Positions 1-11,625 of a stretch of DNA of 64,000 bases are shown here, piece after piece. Under the pieces are notes generated by a model. It saw nothing but the letters and a program-made list of their open reading frames with translations. It did no database searches and was not told the DNA's origin. Both the position numbers and the translations under genes were made by a program. Each line of letters begins with the position of its first letter. The first letter of the stretch is position 1. Origin of the DNA: Pseudoalteromonas spongiae UST010723-006 (GTDB lineage Bacteria > Pseudomonadota > Gammaproteobacteria > Enterobacterales > Alteromonadaceae); assembly GCF_000238255.3 (NCBI RefSeq), contig NZ_CP011039.1:669001-733000 (forward strand), written 5' to 3'.

Positions 1-2043
1 CATTTCTACCATAAAGGTTGAGCGACCTGATGCAAGGTCATCGCTCGCGCCAATACGTGTAAAAATACGGTCGGTAATGCCTATGCTCGCAGATTGCGCT
101 GGAATATAACAACCAATATGTGCCATTAAGACGATTAACGCAGTTTGACGCATATAGGTTGATTTACCACCCATATTTGGCCCAGTAATAATTAACATTT
201 TGCGCTTATCATCGAGGTAAGTTGGGTTGGCAATAAATGGTTGTTGCATAACAAACTCAACCACAGGATGACGGCCGCCTTTAATATCGATGCAGTTGTC
301 TTCGCTAAGGTTGGGCCTAACATAATCGAGAGACTCAGCACGTTCAGCAAGATTATTAATGACATCCAGTTCACTAAGCGCCGCAGCCATTTTTTGCAGT
401 ACATCAATTTGCGGCGAAATAATATCGAACAATTCTTCATACAGACGCTTTTCAAGTGCCAATGCATTTGATTGGCTGTTAAGAACCTTGTCTTCGTGCT
501 CTTTCAGTTCAGGAATAATATAGCGTTCGTTATTTTTCAGTGTTTGACGGCGTACGTAATCTGCCGGTACAAGGTTAGCGTTGGCCTTACTGACTTCAAT
601 GTAATAGCCATGCACTTTATTGTAGCTAATTTTTAAGGTTGCAATGCCTGTGCGCTCGCGTTCGCGAATTTCCATTTGCTCAAGAATATCGGTTGCACCT
701 TTGCTAAGGTTGCGCCACTGGTCGAGTTCGGCGTTATAGCCTGGGGCAATAACACCACCATCGCGAATTAGTACCGGAGGGTTGTCGATAATAGCGTGTT
801 CAAGTAGCTCTTGAAGTTCAGTTAAAATCGGTGTGGCATGCTTGATTTGTTTTAAGCGCGTGCTATTCGCATCATTTAATAAATCGTGAATAGGGTGCAG
901 TGTTTGCAGCGCTAAACGTAAACGCGATAAATCACGTGGTCTTGCTGAGCGCAGCGCTAAACGCGCAATAATGCGCTCCAAATCGCCAACTTGTTTCAAT
1001 GTGTCGTGCAGTTCATGGTTAATTGCCAAGTCGTGGATTTCACCGAGTGCATCAAGGCGGTTATTAAGCTCTTGTTGGTCGCGAATAGGGCTATGCAGGC
1101 GACGCTTTAACAAGCGAGAGCCCATAGGCGTTGCTGTTTTATCAAGTACTTGCGCCAAGGTATTGTCAAACCCGCCCGATAAATTGACGGTCAGTTCTAA
1201 ATTTTTACGGGTTGCCGCATCCAGAATGACATTTTGCTCATTTTGCTCCAGACCAATCGCATTAAGGTGCGGCAGTGCAGTGCGCTGAGTGTCTTTCACA
1301 TATTGCATTAAACAGCCTGCAGCTTGTAATGCTAAATGTGCGTTTTCAACGCCAAAACCAACAAGATCTTTGGTACCAAACTGCTTATTAAGCGATGTTT
1401 TGGCGCTGTCTAAATCGAACTCCCAAATAGGGCGACGACGCAGGCCATTACACTGTTCAATCAGCGCTAAATTTTCAAAGGTTTCAGGGTAGAGTAGTTC
1501 AGCGGGTGAAATGCGTTGTAAGCTTGAATTCAGCGCTTCGTCGGTATCGACTTGTAAAATGCGAAAACGACCTGAGTTGATATCCAAATAAGCAATGCCG
1601 TATGCACCTTTGTCGTTATGCGATACTGCGCATAACAAGTTGTCTTGACGCTCTTTTAATAAGGCTTCATCAGAAATGGTACCCGGCGTAATAATGCGTA
1701 CGACTTTGCGCTCTACTGGTCCTTTGCTGGTGGCAGGATCGCCAACTTGCTCACATATGGCAACAGATTCGCCCATTTGCACTAGGCGCGCTAGGTAGTT
1801 TTCAACTGCATGATAAGGCACCCCCGCCATTGGAATAGGGTCGCCTCCGGCTTTGCCGCGATGAGTTTGCGAAATATCGAGTAATTCTGCGGCACGTTTG
1901 GCATCATCAAAAAACAGTTCGTAAAAGTCACCCATGCGATAGAAGACTAATATATCCCGATGTTCAGCCTTAATTTTTAAGTATTGCTGCATCATTGGCG
2001 TTTGTTGGCTGATAGTATGGTCTGAATATAAATCTAACGGCAT
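1..2043 (-). CDS. mutS: DNA mismatch repair protein MutS (3' end outside window)
   Basis: The reading frame is open from an ATG at 2043 to the left edge, giving 681 codons of a protein that is usually about 855 residues. The N-terminus carries the mismatch-wedge motif GDFYELF (about residues 39-45, the Phe-x-Glu that stacks on the mispaired base). The ATPase P-loop GPNMGGKS lies at residues 621-628, followed by the [14 protein letters not shown] region at the cut. Walker B and the C-terminal dimerisation part lie outside the window. MutS recognises mismatches and recruits MutL in methyl-directed repair. It is divergent from pncC with only 35 bp between the start codons. No frame damage is seen in the part present. 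Confidence 0.97.
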   Translation of the reverse strand, partial: MPLDLYSDHTISQQTPMMQQYLKIKAEHRDILVFYRMGDFYELFFDDAKRAAELLDISQTHRGKAGGDPIPMAGVPYHAVENYLARLVQMGESVAICEQVGDPATSKGPVERKVVRIITPGTISDEALLKERQDNLLCAVSHNDKGAYGIAYLDINSGRFRILQVDTDEALNSSLQRISPAELLYPETFENLALIEQCNGLRRRPIWEFDLDSAKTSLNKQFGTKDLVGFGVENAHLALQAAGCLMQYVKDTQRTALPHLNAIGLEQNEQNVILDAATRKNLELTVNLSGGFDNTLAQVLDKTATPMGSRLLKRRLHSPIRDQQELNNRLDALGEIHDLAINHELHDTLKQVGDLERIIARLALRSARPRDLSRLRLALQTLHPIHDLLNDANSTRLKQIKHATPILTELQELLEHAIIDNPPVLIRDGGVIAPGYNAELDQWRNLSKGATDILEQMEIRERERTGIATLKISYNKVHGYYIEVSKANANLVPADYVRRQTLKNNERYIIPELKEHEDKVLNSQSNALALEKRLYEELFDIISPQIDVLQKMAAALSELDVINNLAERAESLDYVRPNLSEDNCIDIKGGRHPVVEFVMQQPFIANPTYLDDKRKMLIITGPNMGGKSTYMRQTALIVLMAHIGCYIPAQSASIGITDRIFTRIGASDDLASGRSTFMVEM

Positions 2044-2078
2044 AATTGACTAATAGTTGTTATGTAAAAGGTGTAAAA

Positions 2079-2567
2079 ATGATATTACCCGCTCATATTT
2101 CTGAGCTAGCGGCAAAGTTAGGTGCTAGTTTAACGAATAAAAAGCTTTGGATCACTACTGCTGAATCGTGTACTGGTGGTGGTATTAGTTATGCGTTAAC
2201 CGATACTGCGGGAAGTTCAGCTTATATTGATCGTTGTTTTGTCACTTACAGTAATGATGCTAAGCACGAGTTACTTGGGGTTAAGCAAGAAATACTTGAA
2301 CAATTTGGTGCAGTAAGTAAAGAAACTATCGAGCAGATGGCAGATGGGGCAATAAATGCAACTAACGCCGACGTTGCTATTGCTGTTTCTGGCATCGCAG
2401 GCCCAGGAGGTGGCACAAAAGATAAACCAGTTGGTACTGTATGGATTGCGGTAAAAGTACTGGATAAACTATCAGTTGAACACTGTTTGTTCGCAGGCAA
2501 TCGTAGCGAGGTTAGATTGCAAGTTATTGAATATTCATTGAAAAAAGCAATTGAGCTAATTAATTAA
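2079..2567 (+). CDS. pncC: Nicotinamide-nucleotide amidohydrolase, PncC/CinA C-terminal family
   Basis: This 162-residue protein consists only of the CinA C-terminal domain. The family motifs TTAESCTGGG near the N-terminus and VSGIAGPGGGTKDKPVGTVW in the middle are clear. The family deamidates nicotinamide mononucleotide in the pyridine nucleotide salvage cycle. I chose the ATG at 2079 because AAAGGT lies 7 bases upstream; an in-frame TTG at 2046 has no ribosome-binding site. The position directly before recA matches E. coli ygaD-recA. The N-terminal MoCF-like domain of full-length CinA is absent, as in E. coli PncC. Confidence 0.9.
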   Translation: MILPAHISELAAKLGASLTNKKLWITTAESCTGGGISYALTDTAGSSAYIDRCFVTYSNDAKHELLGVKQEILEQFGAVSKETIEQMADGAINATNADVAIAVSGIAGPGGGTKDKPVGTVWIAVKVLDKLSVEHCLFAGNRSEVRLQVIEYSLKKAIELIN

Positions 2568-2577
2568 TAAAAAACAC

Positions 2578-2605
2578 TTGATACTGGTAATCTATACAGT
2601 ATACT
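2578..2605 (+). promoter_or_regulatory. recA sigma70 promoter
   Basis: TTGATA (2578-2583) and TATACT (2600-2605) are separated by 16 bases and lie 30 bases before the recA start. The spacer contains the LexA box, so repressor binding would block polymerase directly. Confidence 0.8.
2582..2601 (+). promoter_or_regulatory. LexA (SOS) box of recA
   Basis: The 20-mer TACTGGTAATCTATACAGTA has the CTG-N10-CAG core of the gammaproteobacterial SOS box with near-symmetric flanks. It sits between the -35 and -10 elements of recA. This is the expected place for SOS repression. Confidence 0.88.
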
Positions 2606-2635
2606 TTGCTGCATAACACAGATTCGGAGAGTCAA

Positions 2636-3685
2636 ATGGACGATAATAAACAAAAAGCCCTAACAGCTGCGCTATCACAAATTGAACGCCAATTTGGTAA
2701 AGGCTCAATTATGAAATTAGGCGATAGCCAAGCGCTAGATGTTGAAGCTATTTCAACAGGTTCACTGGGTATTGATATTGCACTTGGTATAGGTGGTTTA
2801 CCAACAGGTCGTATCGTTGAGATTTATGGTCCAGAATCTTCAGGTAAAACAACATTAACACTACAGGTAATTGCGGCAGCGCAAAAAGAAGGCAAAACAT
2901 GTGCTTTCGTTGATGCTGAACACGCACTAGACCCTGTTTATGCTGAAAAGCTAGGTGTAAATGTTGACGAGTTATTAGTTTCTCAGCCAGATACCGGTGA
3001 GCAAGCGTTAGAAATCTGCGATATGCTAGTACGTTCAGGTGCTGTTGATGTAGTGATTGTTGACTCTGTAGCTGCACTAACACCGAAGGCGGAAATTGAA
3101 GGTGATATGGGGGATACTCACGTTGGTCTTCAAGCTCGTCTAATGTCGCAAGCATTACGTAAATTAACTGCGAATATCAAACGCTCAAATACACTGTGTA
3201 TTTTCATTAACCAAATCCGTATGAAAATTGGTGTTATGTTTGGTAACCCAGAAACTACAACAGGTGGTAACGCACTTAAATTCTATTCATCAGTACGTAT
3301 TGATATTCGTCGTACCGGTTCGGTGAAAGAAGGCGATGAAATTGTTGGTAATGAAACACGCGTTAAGATTGTTAAGAACAAAGTTGCACCGCCGTTTAAA
3401 CAAGCTGAATTCATTATCATGTATGGCCAAGGTATCTCGAAAGAGGGCGAGCTAATTGACTTAGGTGTTAAGCATAATCTAGTTGATAAAGCGGGTGCAT
3501 GGTTTAGCTACAAAGGCAGCAAAATTGGTCAAGGTAAAGCAAACTCTATTAAGTTCTTAAAAGAGAATGTGGAAATTGCCAATGAAATTGAGCAGAAACT
3601 ACGTGAAATGTTATTACTACAAGCGACAATTAAACCTGAAGAAGGTGAAACGCAAAGTTTAGCTGCGGATGACGCTGAACTATAA
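2636..3685 (+). CDS. recA: Recombinase RecA
   Basis: This 349-residue protein is a full-length RecA: Walker A GPESSGKT at residues 65-72, the VDSVAAL Walker B region, the L2-loop segment [21 protein letters not shown], and an acidic C-terminal tail. It forms the ATP-dependent filament for homologous recombination and stimulates LexA self-cleavage. The ATG at 2636 follows GGAGA with 5-base spacing; an upstream TTG in the same frame lies inside the promoter and is discounted. It is transcribed alone, ending at the hairpin at 3702. The usual downstream recX gene is absent here. Confidence 0.98.
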   Translation: MDDNKQKALTAALSQIERQFGKGSIMKLGDSQALDVEAISTGSLGIDIALGIGGLPTGRIVEIYGPESSGKTTLTLQVIAAAQKEGKTCAFVDAEHALDPVYAEKLGVNVDELLVSQPDTGEQALEICDMLVRSGAVDVVIVDSVAALTPKAEIEGDMGDTHVGLQARLMSQALRKLTANIKRSNTLCIFINQIRMKIGVMFGNPETTTGGNALKFYSSVRIDIRRTGSVKEGDEIVGNETRVKIVKNKVAPPFKQAEFIIMYGQGISKEGELIDLGVKHNLVDKAGAWFSYKGSKIGQGKANSIKFLKENVEIANEIEQKLREMLLLQATIKPEEGETQSLAADDAEL

Positions 3686-3701
3686 AATAAGCTAAACGAC
3701 G

Positions 3702-3726
3702 AAAAAGGCCACTAATGTGGCCTTTT
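3702..3726 (+). terminator. recA rho-independent terminator
   Basis: A perfect stem of AAAAAGGCCAC and GTGGCCTTTTT with a TAAT loop ends in a T run. It starts 17 bases after the recA stop. Confidence 0.92.
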
Positions 3727-3835
3727 TGCATTGATGTTTACAATTTTTTGCTAACATTAAGTGTCTTAAATTACAAAAGCAGCTAAAATAGCCGCCTTTT
3801 TGCAGCTTACCCAAGAACGGACGCACACACAGTCT

Positions 3836-5224
3836 ATGAAAATGCTCAATCGTATGATTAAGTTAGCACTGTTTTCATCAGTGATGACTCAACCTCTTTT
3901 TGCTAACCAGGAAGAGCAAAAACAGTTAAATACCCAGCTTAAAGATGACATTACGTCGGTTGAAGTTAAAACCTATAATTTACCGAGTAATAGCGATTGG
4001 AATCTAAAAGATATTCCCGATGACTTTTATCAGTCACCTTATCAAATAAATTTATTTTCAAACAACTATGGTCAAGACCGAGAGCGCTTATGGTCACAAA
4101 CTAAATCTGTGATGGGGTATGGCTTTGGTGTTGCTGGCTTAATTTTAATGTTGCCAGAAGATATCTCGAAATGGGATAAGGAAAACGGCGTATTTTCTAA
4201 GTGGACTGACAATGTAAAAGAAGGCCCAACATGGGACCGCGACGTTTGGTGGTTAAACTGGATTGGGCACCCGTATTTTGGTGGTGTTTATTACCAAGTT
4301 GCACGTAAGTCAGGCTACCGCCAGTGGGATTCGTTTTTATACGCATTCACTATGAGCACATTTTATTGGGAATACGGTATTGAAGGGTTTGCTGAAGTGC
4401 CGTCAATGCAAGATTTAGTGATTACACCAGTATTAGGTTGGGCTTACGGCGAATGGGCATACCAAACAGAAATGGAAATTCGTAGCACCGGCGGAGAAGT
4501 GTGGGGCTCGAAAACCTTAGGTGATGTGTCGCTATTTTTACTTGATCCAATTGATGCTGCGGGTAAAGGCATTAACAACTTGTTTGATATGGAAGTGGTT
4601 AAAGCGGGTACCGGTGGTATTAACTTTGCGAAGATGCAACTACCAACGGGTGAGTATGAAGATCAAGTGCAACTTAATGTGCACTATCAACTTGGTTCAG
4701 GTAAAGCACAGCAAGCGCCTACTTATCAAAAAAACTATATTAGTAAAAAAGACCCAGTCGATATTGGCGTAATAGGCTTTGGTCTAAATTACGGCAGTTT
4801 AAATCCAGGTGAGCATTGGGGTTTAGAGCAAGATGTTGCCAATGGCTGGAATTTAGGTCTGTATTTTTCACCGCGATTCTCTATGAAGCTTGATTATTTA
4901 AAAGGTCAACTACCGCGAGAAATTGGTTCAGGTGACCAAACATTTGAACAATTTAATGTCGGTGCAAACTATTACTTTAACAGCGATAGTAGCTTTCGCC
5001 CGTTTGTTAGCGCAGGCGCTGGTGAAATGTTGTATGCAAAGAATAATGAAGATGATGGTGACAGTACATTTGCGTTAAATGCAGGCCTAGGTATGCATTA
5101 CCAAATTAACAATAATTTTGCTCTTCAGTTAGACGCTAAACGTTTTTTCAATAGTAAGTACAGTAACAACGACACTGCATATAACTTTTCGCTAATTTAC
5201 TTTTTTGGTGAAGGTCAAAGGTAG
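3836..5224 (+). CDS. DUF3943 family outer-membrane protein
   Basis: The 462-residue product starts with a signal peptide (basic MKMLNRMIK, a short hydrophobic stretch, cleavage likely after the Ala in PLFA). The family core around residues 110-220 includes WWLNWIGHPYFGG and an aromatic-rich stretch. The C-terminal third alternates like beta strands (FNVGANYYF, FALNAGLGMHY, YNFSLIYFF) and ends in an aromatic-rich strand, as in outer-membrane beta barrels. The function of DUF3943 is not established. The ATG at 3836 is preferred over an in-frame TTG at 3800 because it opens the signal peptide, although the ribosome-binding site is weak. It occupies the place after recA where many relatives carry recX. 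Confidence 0.75.
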   Translation: MKMLNRMIKLALFSSVMTQPLFANQEEQKQLNTQLKDDITSVEVKTYNLPSNSDWNLKDIPDDFYQSPYQINLFSNNYGQDRERLWSQTKSVMGYGFGVAGLILMLPEDISKWDKENGVFSKWTDNVKEGPTWDRDVWWLNWIGHPYFGGVYYQVARKSGYRQWDSFLYAFTMSTFYWEYGIEGFAEVPSMQDLVITPVLGWAYGEWAYQTEMEIRSTGGEVWGSKTLGDVSLFLLDPIDAAGKGINNLFDMEVVKAGTGGINFAKMQLPTGEYEDQVQLNVHYQLGSGKAQQAPTYQKNYISKKDPVDIGVIGFGLNYGSLNPGEHWGLEQDVANGWNLGLYFSPRFSMKLDYLKGQLPREIGSGDQTFEQFNVGANYYFNSDSSFRPFVSAGAGEMLYAKNNEDDGDSTFALNAGLGMHYQINNNFALQLDAKRFFNSKYSNNDTAYNFSLIYFFGEGQR

Positions 5225-5338
5225 CATCAACTTTACTTATTAGGTGGTTTTTTTAGCTAAGCAAACACTTGCTTAACTGTATTGAAAAATACTGTGTCGT
5301 TTTTCTCAGGCAGGAAGTGGCTGTTAATTAACTAAAAA

Positions 5339-5364
5339 AATAAGCGACCAATTGGTCGCTTATT
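5339..5364. terminator. Bidirectional terminator between the DUF3943 gene and the porin
   Basis: A perfect 26-base palindrome (arms AATAAGCGACC, central AATT) is preceded by a run of A and ends with T, so it can end transcription from both convergent genes. Confidence 0.85.
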
Positions 5365-5415
5365 ACTGACAACAACTTAGGAAGCAATCTAAGTTATAAA
5401 GTTCGCAAGTAGGCT

Positions 5416-6573
5416 TTAGAAAGCATACTTAGCTGAAAGCTGTAAGCGGTTGATATCGCCATCAACACCACTTTCGGTTTCGCGCTCGCCTACTTTGTAT
5501 TCAACACCAAAAGTAAGTTTTTTCTCAGGAGAATAAAGCAAGTTTGCACTGTAACTCATTGATGTTTTTGTTGGGTCACCAGTGATATTTAACAAGTTTT
5601 GGTTATTATCAGCACTAAAATATGACGCGAGGAAAGTTGAACGTAACTTTTCATTCCAGTGGTGTTGATAACCAACAAAGCCCGAAACTGAATCAATTGC
5701 ATCTAAATCATTGCCATCAAGCACTGCACCATGTGCGACGTTTAAACCAACGTAACGCCCTAAACCACTACCTGCTGTGACCATGTATTTTAAATTATTC
5801 TTACCAAAGTTAACGCGACCCGACGCGCTCACACCAAATGATGATGTTGATGCGTCTGCACCGCCTGCTTTATAAGTAAGTTGTCTTGCAAGACCCGCAA
5901 CAGTGAAGTGACCCCAATCGCCTTTAAAGGTATAACGAGCTGTGATATCTGGTAGGCTAGAGTCGTCGGTTTCGTTGCGCACACCACCTGCTGTGGTAAT
6001 CGTGCTTTCAGGATTTTCTGCCGATACAGAAAAGCCGCCTGAAGTGTACTTAATCATCGCTTGACGCACGAACACAGTACCTTCAGCAGGGCCGACGAAA
6101 TCAAGTGTTTCTGGTAATGCGCTAACATTTTGGAAGTTTGACCACGCTTGACCAAACAAGAAGCCATTATACGTTACAAATGCTTGACGAATACGCGGCG
6201 CATAAGAATTTGAAACACGCTCATTACCACCTGGCGATGCAATAAAATCGAGCTCAATTTTGGTGTTAATTGATTCGCCGTTGTCTAATTTAGTTGATGT
6301 TGCCAAGTTAAAGCGTGATTGACGTGCATGCATATCAAATACAGGATCTGTATCTGCGTCACCACCCACCGGAGTGGTGCTTGGTACATAAAAATCACGA
6401 CCAATGCTCGTGCCACCTACCGTACCAGCAGACCAATCACTCCACATTGCATCAAGCTTTACATAACCGCCATATTTTACATCTGTAGACTCTAATACAC
6501 CCGCTTGGGCTGAAGTACCGAACAATACTGCTAAAACGCTGAGCGCTGTTGTTGTTAGTTTATTGTTTTTCAT
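5416..6573 (-). CDS. DcaP-like trimeric outer-membrane porin
   Basis: This 385-residue protein has a signal peptide cleaved after about residue 24 (TSAQA). The mature part begins with a strand containing KYGGYVKLDAMWSDW and ends in LSAKYAF with a terminal Phe, the outer-membrane insertion signal. The features VFDMHARQSRF and the Gly-rich FLFGQAWSNF region match the DcaP family, which takes up small carboxylates and other organic anions in Acinetobacter and relatives. Its divergent position relative to acs suggests a role in acetate or related carbon uptake; that is inference. The specific substrate cannot be read from the sequence. Confidence 0.85.
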   Translation of the reverse strand: MKNNKLTTTALSVLAVLFGTSAQAGVLESTDVKYGGYVKLDAMWSDWSAGTVGGTSIGRDFYVPSTTPVGGDADTDPVFDMHARQSRFNLATSTKLDNGESINTKIELDFIASPGGNERVSNSYAPRIRQAFVTYNGFLFGQAWSNFQNVSALPETLDFVGPAEGTVFVRQAMIKYTSGGFSVSAENPESTITTAGGVRNETDDSSLPDITARYTFKGDWGHFTVAGLARQLTYKAGGADASTSSFGVSASGRVNFGKNNLKYMVTAGSGLGRYVGLNVAHGAVLDGNDLDAIDSVSGFVGYQHHWNEKLRSTFLASYFSADNNQNLLNITGDPTKTSMSYSANLLYSPEKKLTFGVEYKVGERETESGVDGDINRLQLSAKYAF

Positions 6574-6980
6574 AACTGTATCCCGATTAAGTTAACATCT
6601 TCACTGTTGGCTATGTTCAGATTTTGCTCAATTACCCATTGGTCTATACGACTAAGGTATAGCTAAACGGGCTTAAGCAGTGTGTTTATTCCATTAAAAC
6701 TCATGAAATTAGTTGTTTTGTGAATAATTCGTTAAAAAATATAGTCGTGGATAGCGATAAATCGCAAAATAAAAATTTAATATTATGAATAATAAAAGTA
6801 ATTGAGATAGCAGTAATAATTGAAGTTGTTAAAAAGATGATCTTGATTAAGTACTCTCTATATTTAAATTAAGATGCTACTAAGGTCTAATTCTTTATAC
6901 CACCTAGCTGAGTAATGCTTGAGGGTATTGGTCTAGGTTGCATTTAGGCGACTAGCAACAAAGTTAAGAAAGGGGCACTC
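6574..6980. promoter_or_regulatory. Divergent regulatory region between the porin and acs
   Basis: This 407-bp gene-free region is very AT-rich. It contains a perfect dyad CTATAC-N7-GTATAG at 6644-6662, about 70 bp upstream of the porin, and an imperfect dyad GGTCTA-N6-TATACC at 6884-6901, about 80 bp upstream of acs. The 9-mer ATTGGTCTA occurs at 6638 and again at 6927, and ACTAAGGT at 6651 and 6879. The repeats near both genes suggest shared control. I could not assign core promoter elements with confidence. AAAGGGG before the acs ATG is its ribosome-binding site. Confidence 0.6.
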
Positions 6981-8921
6981 ATGTCACAAGAAATTTACCC
7001 AGTACCAGCGTCTGTTAAAGAAGCAGCGTTAATTGACGAAGCAAAATATAACGAACTATATCAATGGTCGATTGACGACCCTGAAGCATTTTGGGGTGAG
7101 CAAGGTAAGCGACTAGACTGGATTAAGCCGTATACCAAAGTTAAAAATACCTCATTTGATAAAGGCCATGTTGATATCCGTTGGTATGAAGATGGTCAAC
7201 TGAATGTGTCTTATAACTGTATTGACCGTCACTTAAAAGATAAAGCCGATAAAGTTGCGCTCATTTGGGAAGGTGATAACCCTGAACATTCTGAAAATAT
7301 TACTTATCAGCAACTTCATGATGAAGTGTGTAAGCTAGCAAATGGTTTACGTAAGCTAGGCGTGCAAAAGGGCGATCGCGTTGCGATTTATATGCCTATG
7401 ACGCCACAAGCAATTTATGCAATGCAAGCGTGTGCTCGTATAGGTGCAGTGCATTCAGTTGTGTTTGGTGGTTTTTCTCCTTCAGCAATTGCAGACCGTA
7501 TTCAAGATTCTGGTGCGAAAGTGGTTATCACATCTGACCAAGGTCGTCGCGGTGGTAATGCCGTTCCATTAAAAGCAAACGTTGATGAAGCATTAACGCA
7601 AGCTGGCGTTACAAGTGTTGAACACGTTGTTGTGCACCAGCTTACAGGTGGCGATGTTGCATGGAATGATGTAGACGTTTGGTGGCATGATTTAGTTGCT
7701 GACCAAGCAACAAATTGCGAACCAGAAGTAATGGATGCCGAAGACCCATTATTTATTCTTTATACCTCAGGTTCAACAGGTCAACCTAAAGGCGTTGTGC
7801 ATAGCACGGCAGGTTACTTAGTTTATACTTCGCTTACGCATCAATATGTTTTCGATTTACAAGAAGATGACGTTTTCTGGTGTAGCGCAGATGTGGGCTG
7901 GATCACCGGTCACAGTTACATTGCCTATGGGCCACTGGCGAATGGTTGTACTCAGGTTGTATTTGAAGGTGTACCAACCTATCCATCATCAGGTCGTATG
8001 GGTGAAGTGGTTGATAAGCATAACGTTACTATACTATATACCGCACCAACAGCCATTCGTGCATTAATGGCGAAAGGCGATGAGCCAACAGCTTCTTCTA
8101 CACGTGAATCACTGCGTATTTTAGGTTCAGTAGGTGAGCCAATTAACCCAGAAGCATGGGCTTGGTATTATGAAAATATCGGTAACAGCAGTTGTCCAAT
8201 CGTTGATACATGGTGGCAAACTGAAACTGGCGGTATGATGATTACACCACTACCAGGTGCAACAGATTTAAAACCAGGCTCAGCAACACGTCCATTCTTT
8301 GGTATTTTGCCGGCGCTATTCGATGCCGAGGGTGAAACATTACAAGGTGCAACAGATGGTAACCTAGTTATTCTTGATAGCTGGCCGTCACAAGCGCGTA
8401 CTGTTTACGGTGATCATGAACGCTTTGAGCAAACTTATTTCTCAGCGTACCCGGGCGTTTACTTTACAGGTGATGGTTGTCGTCGTGATGAAGATGGTTA
8501 TTACTGGATCACAGGCCGCGTAGATGACGTACTAAATGTTTCAGGTCACCGTTTAGGTACAGCTGAAATTGAAAGCGCGTTAGTAGCACACGAAGCGGTT
8601 GCTGAAGCGGCGGTTGTTGGCTTCCCACATGATATTAAAGGCCAAGGTATTTACGTTTACATTACGCCGAATGACGGCATAGCAGTAAGCGACGAATTAA
8701 CCAAAGAGGTACGCAATTGGGTTCGTAAAGAGCTTAGTCCAATAGCAACACCAGATATGATCCAATGGTCACCAGGTTTGCCAAAAACACGCTCTGGTAA
8801 GATTATGCGCCGTATTTTACGTAAGATCGCTGCAAATGAATACCAACAGCTAGGTGATACATCAACACTTGCCGATCCAAGTGTTGTAGAGGAGCTAATT
8901 GAAAACCGCCTAAACCGCTAA
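6981..8921 (+). CDS. acs: Acetyl-coenzyme A synthetase
   Basis: This 646-residue AMP-forming synthetase converts acetate, ATP and CoA to acetyl-CoA through acetyl-AMP. The adenylation P-loop [10 protein letters not shown] is at about residues 262-271. The acetate-pocket region [10 protein letters not shown] and the hinge/ATP motif [17 protein letters not shown] follow. The C-terminal [11 protein letters not shown] carries Lys607, the conserved catalytic lysine that is regulated by acetylation in this family. The length matches E. coli Acs (652). It is followed by a terminator and then a CrbR-like regulator, which fits the acetate-switch control known for acs in Vibrio and Pseudomonas. Confidence 0.97.
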   Translation: MSQEIYPVPASVKEAALIDEAKYNELYQWSIDDPEAFWGEQGKRLDWIKPYTKVKNTSFDKGHVDIRWYEDGQLNVSYNCIDRHLKDKADKVALIWEGDNPEHSENITYQQLHDEVCKLANGLRKLGVQKGDRVAIYMPMTPQAIYAMQACARIGAVHSVVFGGFSPSAIADRIQDSGAKVVITSDQGRRGGNAVPLKANVDEALTQAGVTSVEHVVVHQLTGGDVAWNDVDVWWHDLVADQATNCEPEVMDAEDPLFILYTSGSTGQPKGVVHSTAGYLVYTSLTHQYVFDLQEDDVFWCSADVGWITGHSYIAYGPLANGCTQVVFEGVPTYPSSGRMGEVVDKHNVTILYTAPTAIRALMAKGDEPTASSTRESLRILGSVGEPINPEAWAWYYENIGNSSCPIVDTWWQTETGGMMITPLPGATDLKPGSATRPFFGILPALFDAEGETLQGATDGNLVILDSWPSQARTVYGDHERFEQTYFSAYPGVYFTGDGCRRDEDGYYWITGRVDDVLNVSGHRLGTAEIESALVAHEAVAEAAVVGFPHDIKGQGIYVYITPNDGIAVSDELTKEVRNWVRKELSPIATPDMIQWSPGLPKTRSGKIMRRILRKIAANEYQQLGDTSTLADPSVVEELIENRLNR

Positions 8922-8956
8922 AAGGTTTGTGAATCAATTAAACTCACAGTAACATT

Positions 8957-8985
8957 AAGGCTGTTATCAGGGATAACAGCCTTTT
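8957..8985 (+). terminator. Terminator between acs and the response regulator
   Basis: AAGGCTGTTATC pairs perfectly with GATAACAGCCTT across a 3-base loop and is followed by TTTTATT. It lies 16 bases before the next start codon, so downstream transcription needs read-through or an internal promoter. Confidence 0.85.
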
Positions 8986-9000
8986 TATTAGGAGTCATAT

Positions 9001-9651
9001 ATGAGCAAGTTTTTGATAGCGGATGATCACCCTTTGTTTCGCGAAGCACTTAAAGGGGCTTTAAATGGCAGTTTCGATGATTTAGAGATATTTGAATCTG
9101 AGAGCTTTGATACAACGCTGCAAGTACTAGAACAACAACAAGAGCTCGATTTATTATTACTAGACCTACACATGCCCGGTAGCGGCGATTTATATGGTCT
9201 AATTCGTATTCGTGAAGATTACCCCGATTTACCGATTGCCGTTGTTTCTGGCACCGAAGACATTCAAATCGTTTCAAAAGTAATGAGTTATGGTGCCCTT
9301 GGTTTTATTCCAAAATCGTCATCGTCAGCACAAATTGCCGCTGCAATCGAAGAGATTCTAGATGGTGAAACCTGGTTGCCAGAATCAATGGCTGATAAAG
9401 TTGAAGAAGTGATTGAACAAGACGCAGAGCTTGCGCAGCAAATTGCATCACTCACACCGCAACAATACAAAGTGCTCAGCTATTTACACGAAGGTTTGTT
9501 AAACAAGCAAATTGCATACGAACTGAATATTTCGGAAGCGACAGTGAAAGCACATATCACAGCAATATTTAGAAAACTGGGTGTTTACAACCGCACGCAA
9601 GCGGTATTAATTGCCAGTAAGCTGCAGTTAGAGCCAGTTGACTCTAATTAG
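9001..9651 (+). CDS. crbR: LuxR-type response regulator, CrbR/ErdR-like
   Basis: This 216-residue protein has a REC domain (acidic pair at residues 8-9, phosphoacceptor Asp55 in LLLLDLHMPG, Lys in IPKSSS) and a C-terminal LuxR helix-turn-helix (NKQIAYELNISEATVKAHI). The sequence pattern and the position after acs match CrbR/ErdR, the regulator that with the sensor kinase CrbS/MxtR activates acs. No kinase gene is nearby, as is usual for this system. A TAGGAG ribosome-binding site precedes the ATG. The assignment to this subfamily is from recognition and context, not from a tree. Confidence 0.82.
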   Translation: MSKFLIADDHPLFREALKGALNGSFDDLEIFESESFDTTLQVLEQQQELDLLLLDLHMPGSGDLYGLIRIREDYPDLPIAVVSGTEDIQIVSKVMSYGALGFIPKSSSSAQIAAAIEEILDGETWLPESMADKVEEVIEQDAELAQQIASLTPQQYKVLSYLHEGLLNKQIAYELNISEATVKAHITAIFRKLGVYNRTQAVLIASKLQLEPVDSN

Positions 9652-9665
9652 CACATTAAAATAAT

Positions 9666-9695
9666 AAAAAACCGAGCAAATATGCTCGGTTTTTT
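9666..9695. terminator. Terminator between the response regulator and yfhL
   Basis: The stem AAAAACCGAGCA / TGCTCGGTTTTTT with an AATA loop has A and T runs on both sides and lies between convergent genes, so it can act in both directions. Confidence 0.9.
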
Positions 9696-9723
9696 CTTTC
9701 CAAAGTAACTGTAATTGCCGTTA

Positions 9724-11344
<1,621 letters not shown>

Positions 11345-11577
11345 TGACGTGTCCTCATACATCGAACTGGGTGCTGGCCAGTTGCATGATTAAAAAAGCG
11401 GGCAATTCTAACGCACAGACAAATTGAGAATTTTGATATAGATCAAATTAGCCTAGGTGTTTTGTTTCGCTGTATTGAATTAGTGCTGAGGTGATTATGT
11501 TTGTATATTTTTCTTACTTTGTTGGAAAAGTAATCAGATTATTTTCGGTTTTAATAGGATTTTCACACAAATATGCG

Positions 11578-11583
11578 TATAAT
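11578..11583 (+). promoter_or_regulatory. ndk -10 element
   Basis: A perfect TATAAT preceded by GCG lies 43 bases before the ndk start. The -35 region is weak (TAGGAT at 11555), so this may be an extended -10 or factor-dependent promoter. Confidence 0.55.
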
Positions 11584-11625
11584 TCGCGGCCGTTAAAATC
11601 ATTAATTATTTATGGAGCATAAAAG

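Noticed and set aside
971..1492. Two plus-strand frames opposite mutS
   Set aside because: They lie entirely within the mutS coding frame on the other strand, and the predicted Ser/Cys/Arg-rich products are typical antisense artefacts.
2748..3155. Minus-strand frame of 135 codons inside recA
   Set aside because: Antisense of recA with no ribosome-binding site and Gln/Leu/His-rich composition.
6921..6945. Possible sigma54 promoter before acs
   Set aside because: No GG-N10-GC spacing with the flanking TGGCAC/TTGC words was found.
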